DNA from: Gammaproteobacteria bacterium
Lineage (GTDB): Bacteria; Pseudomonadota; Gammaproteobacteria; SZUA-152
Direction of reading: 5' to 3'
Assembly (NCBI GenBank): GCA_024762755.1
Contig: JANTGX010000042.1
Coordinates: forward strand, 1 to 11,350
DNA: 11,350 nt
Under the pieces are notes generated by a model, which made no database searches, was not told the origin of the DNA, and saw nothing but the letters and a program-made list of their open reading frames with translations. Below, piece by piece: positions 7,257-11,350 of the stretch; the first letter of the stretch is position 1, and each line of letters starts with the position of its first letter. A program made the translations under genes and the position numbers.

Positions 7257-8450
7257 TCAATGCTTCACTTTATTCTGTTTCGAATGGCCTTTGTGCCCAA
7301 CGGGAAACGTTAGCCGGGCAAAGACACCGGCATGGTCGGACGGCCACAAGCCGGAAGGCGTCCTGTCATCCTCCTCGTCACCCACTGTCTCGGCATCGAC
7401 GCGGAAGGCCGGCGTCACCGGAAGCAGATTCAAATCGCTACGAAACAGGATGTGATCGATGCGCATGCTCAGGGCAGACGCGGGATTTCGAAGGTCTTCA
7501 TCCTGGCAACAAGTGAAGCCTGGATCGGTGGTGCCATCCATCACCCAGGCATCCAGAAAACCTGCCCATGTCAGTTGCGCATAGGGCGGCACGGCACCGG
7601 TAAGCGGATCGACAGGATCCACGGGAGAGGAATTGAAGTCGCCCACCAAGACCACGGGCAACGATTCACTCGAGAGAATGCCGATGAGTTCCTGGGCCTG
7701 CAGCGCCTGGATCGCATTGATGGCGCCTTCGCCATACACCTCCAGGTGCGTATTGACGAAACGATATCGCTTTCCCCTGACATCGGCATCCACCATGGTG
7801 TAACCCCGAGTAAAGGGGATATTCACCCCGGCCACGGCAATTTGCAGATTGACCTGATAATTGGCAGACAGGGGATTGTCAGTCCTGATGTTCTTCCGAG
7901 CCAGAATGACATCACGATCACTCAGTCGAACATCGTCGAATTGGGGGTTCCCACGGCCATCGAGGCCGGCAAAAGCGGGCATCTCCACGTCGGCATTGTC
8001 CACCACCGAGGCCACCCGATAATGCAGGCCATGCCGTGCCAGCGCATCCATCAGTATCTGCAAATAGTCGTAGAGGACCGTTTCTGCATTTTGCGGATTG
8101 CCGTAGAAATAATCACCAGGCGATTGGACACGGATGAGGGAGACCTCCTGCAAGCCGATCATGTCCGGGCGCTTCTCCGCCACCTCGTCGGCGATCGCCT
8201 CCGCACGCTCGTAAAAATTGGTGCTTTGGATCACACCCAACGTTTCGGCCACCTTGAGAGGAATCTCATCGGCTGTCGTGGCCTCGAGTATGCGAAACAG
8301 ATCGGCACCGACATAGAGGTTCTGGGTCATGGCCTTGACCTGACCGGCGCGGTGACCAGGCCCTTTCTCTCCCGCCAGGGCAGGGAGCGCCAGCGACCAG
8401 ACGAGGAAAACAAGCGATAGACAATGTAAAGATTTCAGCGCCTTCATCAT
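7257..8450 (-). CDS. Exported endonuclease/exonuclease/phosphatase (EEP) family protein
   Basis: This 397-residue metal-dependent phosphodiesterase of the EEP (DNase I/sphingomyelinase-like) superfamily begins with a signal peptide: MMKALK, a hydrophobic core, and ALA before GEKG, with probable cleavage after residue 26. It should therefore act outside the cytoplasmic membrane. The superfamily motifs occur in order: TQNLYVG (Asn44), LQEV (metal-binding Glu102), SDRDVILA (177-184), VNTHLEVYG (catalytic-region His235), VGDFNSSP (Asp271, Asn273), MRIDHILF (Asp332, His333) and WPSDHAG (Asp372, His373). All catalytic residues look intact. Two adjacent cysteines (314-315) occur in a loop. The start is at ATG 8450 or 8447, with AAAGGGGAAG upstream. 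Nuclease, sphingomyelinase/phospholipase C-like or phosphoinositide phosphatase-like activity cannot be told apart. It stands alone, next to a degraded mobile element. Confidence 0.87.
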   Translation of the reverse strand: MMKALKSLHCLSLVFLVWSLALPALAGEKGPGHRAGQVKAMTQNLYVGADLFRILEATTADEIPLKVAETLGVIQSTNFYERAEAIADEVAEKRPDMIGLQEVSLIRVQSPGDYFYGNPQNAETVLYDYLQILMDALARHGLHYRVASVVDNADVEMPAFAGLDGRGNPQFDDVRLSDRDVILARKNIRTDNPLSANYQVNLQIAVAGVNIPFTRGYTMVDADVRGKRYRFVNTHLEVYGEGAINAIQALQAQELIGILSSESLPVVLVGDFNSSPVDPVDPLTGAVPPYAQLTWAGFLDAWVMDGTTDPGFTCCQDEDLRNPASALSMRIDHILFRSDLNLLPVTPAFRVDAETVGDEEDDRTPSGLWPSDHAGVFARLTFPVGHKGHSKQNKVKH

Positions 8451-8635
8451 TCTTCCCCTTTCTCCGAGTAGATGGTGAGGCTCGTCCTTGCGCCTTTTCG
8501 GCAGTCTATAGCAAGGCCAAGCTGAGCGACAACCGAGTGCGTTGCTCCAGTAATGCGCATTTTCCGGGCAAAGACAGGGGATGGAAATAGCCGGGTGATC
8601 GACCGAACCCAGAGAGACACCATGCGCAGGGTTCC

Positions 8636-8650
8636 TGCATTGTCAATGCA
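8636..8650. promoter_or_regulatory. Perfect palindrome upstream of the EEP gene
   Basis: TGCATTGTCAATGCA is a 7-1-7 perfect inverted repeat about 186 bases before the EEP start. On the minus strand its centre reads TTGACA, a perfect -35 hexamer, but no good -10 box follows at 16-18 bases. It may be a regulator site or a leftover of the mobile element next to it. Confidence 0.3.
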
Positions 8651-8702
8651 TATGTAAATGGCCTTCAAAAAAAACAGATCTTACCCATATAGAGCGGGCC
8701 GG

Positions 8703-8923
8703 TTTAGGGTACGGCGGAGTCAGAAACGTCGACTTCTACACAAAGATGCTGGGAATCAAGGGCCCTTGGCAGATCTCCGGTAAAAATAGAGTCGATGTGG
8801 AGTTGCGGCAGGGAGAGACAGCAGTGCACATGGAACGGAAGGCGGGAGAGCAGTTGTATTGCCCGACCCGTGGTCAGGAAGCTCCGGACCGCATATTTAG
8901 CGAATTTTGGGCAGATTTAGGGT
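8703..8923. repeat. 8-base direct repeat TTTAGGGT flanking the ISL3 remnant
   Basis: TTTAGGGT occurs at 8703-8710 and again at 8916-8923, bracketing 205 bases that include the transposase fragment. ISL3-family elements are known to duplicate 8 bp of target, so this is a candidate target-site duplication. I do not see convincing terminal inverted repeats just inside it. Confidence 0.4.
8725..8895 (+). pseudogene. ISL3-family transposase, N-terminal fragment
   Basis: Read in frame from 8725, the translation contains NVDFYTKMLGIKGPWQISG, VDVELRQGETAVHMERKAGE and QLYCPTRGQEAPDR. This is the start of ISL3-type transposases: an F-Y-x2-x-LG-(I/L)-x2-PW helix followed by a strand pair and a CP-x-CG zinc motif. 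Here the second cysteine of the CP-x-CG has been replaced (CPTRGQ). No start codon fits the family start: the first ATG (8746) cuts the FYTKMLG helix. The similarity ends near 8895, where a 400-residue protein should continue, so most of the transposase is deleted. The remnant is non-functional and lies at the broken end of the integrase fragment. Confidence 0.65.
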
Positions 8924-9232
8924 CAGAGAAAAACTCATCAATGGCTCCACTGCGGTTTCTTCCGCTGGCGCAACGGGGACCGCCGGTGTCGCCACGGGGA
9001 TCTGATCCGCCAACACGGGCAGAGCGTCGGGCAGCGGGCACTCCCTGACTCACCTTTCAGCGTCAAAACGCTCCGTCCAGTGATTGGCGAGCCTGTAGGC
9101 CAGTTGCTGGGCCAAGGCCCGGTCCCGGGTCTGAAGGTTCTGGCGAATGAACTGGCCATGGACTGGCACGAGGGGTTTGGGTACGCGGATCTGGAACCGG
9201 AAGATCCCGTTGGGGGCGATCAGATAGTGCAT
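8897..9232 (-). pseudogene. Tyrosine recombinase (phage-type integrase), N-terminal fragment with in-frame TGA
   Basis: The first 60 residues (MHYLIAPNGIFRFQIRVPKP, then QTRDRALAQQLAYRLANHW) match the N-terminal DUF6538-type domain of tyrosine recombinases: a short strand pair with F-R-x-R-VP, then the LxTxDxxxAxxxA helix. A TGA at 9052-9050 interrupts it, but the same frame stays open for 50 further codons that read as a Pro/Ala/Glu-rich linker (PVATPAVPVAPAEETAVEP). The stop therefore looks like a point mutation in a once longer gene. The frame ends at TAA 8899-8897, inside the ISL3 remnant. The core-binding and catalytic domains (Arg...His-x-x-Arg...Tyr) are absent. The original ribosome site AAGGAG lies 8 bases before the ATG. 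Its position just beyond the 3' end of tRNA-Ser is typical of integrases that used a tRNA as attachment site. Confidence 0.7.
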
Positions 9233-9289
9233 GACAGCATCTCCTTTTCAATGGGATAGATGCTGCAGGCGAACCGCTATATATCACCA

Positions 9290-9302
9290 CGATGTAACAT
9301 CG
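9290..9302. repeat. Short inverted repeat between integrase start and tRNA terminator
   Basis: CGATG-TAA-CATCG is a 5-3-5 perfect repeat about 60 bases upstream of the integrase ATG. It may be an old operator or recombinase arm-type site, but it is short enough to be accidental. Confidence 0.2.
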
Positions 9303-9320
9303 GATCAAAAACGCGGCGAA

Positions 9321-9354
9321 TAAAAAACCCCAAGCATATGAATTGCTTAGGGTT
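9321..9354 (-). terminator. Intrinsic terminator of tRNA-Ser
   Basis: On the minus strand AACCCTAAGCA (9354-9344) pairs with TGCTTGGGGTT (9336-9326), giving 11 bp with one wobble around a 7-base loop, followed by a T-run (TTTTTTATT when the last stem bases are counted). It begins 11 bases after the CCA end of the tRNA. Confidence 0.85.
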
Positions 9355-9364
9355 ATGGTGTTAC

Positions 9365-9455
<91 letters not shown>

Positions 9456-9499
9456 GGAGGGTTTCACGGCGGCCTGTTGCAGGCGGCGTGGGGCGGCAT

Positions 9500-9528
9500 A
9501 GGATACGCGCTATCCGCAGTGGCCTCAA
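9500..9528 (-). promoter_or_regulatory. Promoter of tRNA-Ser(CGA)
   Basis: TTGAGG (9528-9523) and TATCCT (9505-9500) are 17 bases apart on the minus strand, with a GC-rich discriminator (GCCGCCCC) following. That discriminator type is typical of stable-RNA promoters under stringent control. Transcription would start about 35-40 bases before the tRNA. Confidence 0.55.
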
Positions 9529-9535
9529 CAGACAC

Positions 9536-10501
9536 TCATTCATCCATGGATTTGGCCTCGAGACCGAGATAGACATAGTAGGCATTGAGGCGGTTGGCGA
9601 CGGCGGCGGGCATGTTGGCATAACGCGACCAATCCATGGCCGCATAGGCCTCGTCGAAGGGCAACATCTCCTCGACCGCCTTTGCCATGCCGTCGTGTAG
9701 AAAGCGCAGGTAGTCACGGGTGAAGGCAACGGCCTTTTGGGGTTCGTGCGAGGCGCTGCCGTGACCGGGGACGATCACCTCGAGGCCATGGGTATCGAGA
9801 TGTTGCAGGCCCTCCAGCCAACCTTGGGGATCGGAGCCGGCAACCAGGGGGATACGTCCCTCGAAGATGAGATCGCCAGAGAAGAGGACGCCCTCCTCTT
9901 CCACGCGGAGGGTCTGATCGCCATCGGAGTGGGTAGAGCCCAGCGGCGTGATCTCGAAATGGAGGCCACCGAGTTGGAATCGGTAGGGATGGTCGACGAT
10001 GATATCGGGAGGGACCAGTCGGGTCTCGTCATTGACCCAGGGGAAGAGTGATTCTCGCCGTTCTTGCAGACGCCCTTCAGCCACCTCACTGGCGAGATAG
10101 TTCAAGGCACCCCTCGGGGCTATGATCTCGGCACCCTCGGCCTTGAACACCTGCAGTCCATACACATGATCGGCATGGTAATGACTGACCACCACTTTGA
10201 CCACCGGCAGCGGTGTGATCTCGCGGATGTGCTGGCGCAGTAGAGCAGCCAGCGAAGGGCTGCCCAGTGCGTCGAAGAGTACCACGCCCTCGTTGGTGAT
10301 CACGACTCCGGCATTGGAGATAAAGCCTTGGTTCTCCGTGGCCGAACCGGGCAGACCCTGGACGAAATAGGCGTGCGGAGAGACACGCTGTAGATGCATC
10401 TCGACGTCGACGGGCTCGATGTCCCCTGCCGCTGTATCGGCCTGTACGATGAACGGCAGCAGCCAGAGGGTCGTCAGGAATAAAAAGACCCGATTCAACA
10501 T
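9536..10501 (-). CDS. Exported metallo-beta-lactamase fold hydrolase, quinoprotein-relay/SoxH-like
   Basis: This 321-residue zinc hydrolase begins with a signal peptide (MLNRVFLFLTTLWLLPFIVQA, probable cleavage after residue 21), so it is periplasmic. All metallo-beta-lactamase motifs are present: HYHADH (107-112) with two zinc sites, His191 in GSTHSDGD, Asp210 in FSGDLIF and His247 in VPGHGSA. The C-terminal NRLNAYYVYLGLEAK resembles the end of the quinoprotein relay system/SoxH-type subgroup. Those are associated with PQQ alcohol dehydrogenases or sulfur oxidation, but no such partner genes lie in the window. True beta-lactamase activity is not implied. The ATG lies inside the last codons of tadA (7-base overlap), so the two are probably co-transcribed and coupled. 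Confidence 0.88.
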   Translation of the reverse strand: MLNRVFLFLTTLWLLPFIVQADTAAGDIEPVDVEMHLQRVSPHAYFVQGLPGSATENQGFISNAGVVITNEGVVLFDALGSPSLAALLRQHIREITPLPVVKVVVSHYHADHVYGLQVFKAEGAEIIAPRGALNYLASEVAEGRLQERRESLFPWVNDETRLVPPDIIVDHPYRFQLGGLHFEITPLGSTHSDGDQTLRVEEEGVLFSGDLIFEGRIPLVAGSDPQGWLEGLQHLDTHGLEVIVPGHGSASHEPQKAVAFTRDYLRFLHDGMAKAVEEMLPFDEAYAAMDWSRYANMPAAVANRLNAYYVYLGLEAKSMDE

Positions 10502-11001
10502 CGTTTGGCCCCACGGCCACGCCGGCCACGGAAGAATTGTCGCAACATCTCACCACTCTCTTCAGCCAGCACACCACCACATACCAACACTCGGTGATTC
10601 AGGCGAGGATCGTCGAAGAGAGAAAAGACACTGCCTGCCGAGCCGGTGCGTGGATCACTGGCAGCAAATACCAGCCGTTGCACGCGGGCGTGGACGATCG
10701 CCCCAGCGCACATCATGCAGGGCTCCAGGGTGACATAGAGGGTGCTACCGGGTAGGCGGTAGTTACCCACTTTTTCACCCGCTGAACGCAGGGTCATGAT
10801 CTCGGCATGGGCAGAGGGATCATGCAGACCGATAGGCCGATTCCAGCCTTCGGCCAGCAGTTCGCCATCACGTACCAGAATGGCTGCAACGGGAACCTCG
10901 CCCTCTTTCTCGGCCCGCCGAGTAAGGCGCAAGGCCTGCTGCATCCAGTAGAGATCCTCTTCCCTGAAACCGTCTGTACCATTGGGCGGCACGATGTTCA
11001 T
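10495..11001 (-). CDS. tadA: tRNA-specific adenosine(34) deaminase TadA
   Basis: TadA deaminates A34 of tRNA-Arg(ACG) to inosine, which allows CGN codons to be read. The protein is 168 residues, close to E. coli TadA. The zinc-dependent deaminase motifs are HAE (65-67; His65 ligand, Glu67 proton shuttle) and PCMMC (94-98; Cys95 and Cys98 ligands). WNRPIGLHDPSAHAEIM and TLYVTLEPCMMCAGA are typical of TadA, as are DPRTGSAGS (117-124) and the C-terminal NHRV-x-GGVL and FFR. ATG 11001 is chosen because it gives the usual length, although no SD is visible; an in-frame TTG at 11067 would add 22 residues of low-complexity leader. The gene ends overlapping the metallo-hydrolase start. Confidence 0.96.
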   Translation of the reverse strand: MNIVPPNGTDGFREEDLYWMQQALRLTRRAEKEGEVPVAAILVRDGELLAEGWNRPIGLHDPSAHAEIMTLRSAGEKVGNYRLPGSTLYVTLEPCMMCAGAIVHARVQRLVFAASDPRTGSAGSVFSLFDDPRLNHRVLVCGGVLAEESGEMLRQFFRGRRGRGAKRC

Positions 11002-11126
11002 AGATGTGCTGATAACCGCATTACTCCCTCTGGGTCGTGATTGATCTATTTTCACCGAACTTTTCAATAGGATGAAGTGGATTGAACGAGAATATCATGC
11101 CTAGAAAAACCTTCATGACTTCCGAA

Positions 11127-11154
11127 AATATAAATATGCTACTTTACACGTCAT
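11127..11154 (-). promoter_or_regulatory. Candidate sigma-70 promoter of tadA
   Basis: ATGACG (11154-11149, 4/6 match) and TATATT (11132-11127, 5/6 match) are 16 bases apart on the minus strand in an AT-rich patch, about 125 bases before the tadA ATG. Confidence 0.35.
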
Positions 11155-11167
11155 GACCAGGGGGGGA

Positions 11168-11179
11168 CTCGGCGCCGAG
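11168..11179. repeat. Perfect 12-base palindrome upstream of the tadA promoter
   Basis: CTCGGCGCCGAG follows a run of Gs and lies 14 bases upstream of the candidate -35 box, a position suited to a regulator site. It is GC-only at the core and could be accidental. Confidence 0.3.
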
Positions 11180-11350
11180 CATAGTGGCACGTCGTGAATT
11201 CGTGATCCCCGGTTGTTACAGGCCGGTGAATACCCTCGTCTTCCATTCTATCGATTGAGGGACACGCCAATCAGGAACAGCGTCAATACCCGGCTCACTC
11301 AAGCTCTCAAGGGATAATTTTTTTTACTCTTCTACCACATTCATTGTAAA

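Larger units (their letters stand above)
11002..11350. other. Gene-free stretch upstream of tadA
   Basis: No frame in either direction looks like a protein. Contents are a promoter candidate for tadA at 11127-11154, a perfect 12-base palindrome at 11168-11179 and a T8 run near 11318 without a preceding GC-rich hairpin. The right end runs out of the window. Confidence 0.5.

Noticed and set aside
6924..7313. 129-codon plus-strand frame between the VOC and EEP genes
   Set aside because: Irregular composition, overlap with the EEP 3' end and no recognisable domain; it also runs straight through the terminator candidate.
8447..8668. 73-codon minus-strand frame just upstream of the EEP gene
   Set aside because: No ribosome site or family features were seen, and it contains the 15-base palindrome; probably untranslated leader.
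8711..8725. Partial likeness of ACGGCGGAGTCAGAA to the tRNA 3' end (TGGCGGAGAGG), considered as an attachment repeat
   Set aside because: Only about 8 bases match and the T-arm sequence is not duplicated, so it does not support an att site.
8938..9048. Downstream part of the 100-codon plus-strand frame that starts at 8746
   Set aside because: After the ISL3-like part the frame only reads antisense through the integrase linker; it is not part of a transposase.
11097..11156. 19-codon plus-strand frame starting MPRKTFMTSENINMLL
   Set aside because: Too short, no ribosome site, and it overlaps the tadA promoter candidate on the other strand.

Overview
This 11.35 kb window looks like chromosomal DNA of a gammaproteobacterium. 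The evidence is moderately high GC, Shine-Dalgarno starts, a proteobacterial glycogen operon, a tadA of the enteric type and a CCA-encoding tRNA-Ser. A sulfur-oxidising or other autotrophic lineage is possible but is only a guess. Nearly everything is assignable to known families. I do not see a new defence system, CRISPR array or other clearly undescribed multigene system.

Region 1 (1-4600, minus strand) is a glycogen/alpha-glucan operon read right to left: GH57 hydrolase B, then glgA (glycogen synthase), GH57 hydrolase A and glgB (branching enzyme, cut by the window edge). GH57-A lies 14 bases after glgA and overlaps the glgB start by 4 bases, so glgA-GH57-glgB is tightly coupled. The GH57 proteins are distant paralogues that share the HQP motif, the E/D catalytic-region motifs and a TSC-x2-YWG motif near the C terminus. 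Between GH57-B and glgA is a 156-base gap whose transcript could fold into a three-way junction just upstream of glgA.

Region 2 (4600-7256) has a DUF2750-type small protein (minus strand) divergent from a plus-strand two-domain VOC-fold protein. The C-terminal half of that protein resembles 4-hydroxyphenylpyruvate dioxygenase and keeps the metal triad, but the usual substrate-site motif is missing. A probable terminator lies 245 bases downstream.

Region 3 (7257-9455, minus strand) holds a secreted endonuclease/exonuclease/phosphatase-fold protein and then the eroded remains of an integrated element next to tRNA-Ser(CGA). These remains are the N-terminal part of a tyrosine recombinase with an in-frame TGA and, at its broken end, a short fragment of an ISL3-family transposase bracketed by an 8-base direct repeat. 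The tRNA has a recognisable promoter and a strong intrinsic terminator.

Region 4 (9536-11350, minus strand) is tadA (tRNA A34 deaminase) followed with a 7-base overlap by an exported metallo-beta-lactamase-fold hydrolase. About 350 bases upstream of tadA carry no gene but do hold a promoter candidate and a perfect 12-base palindrome.
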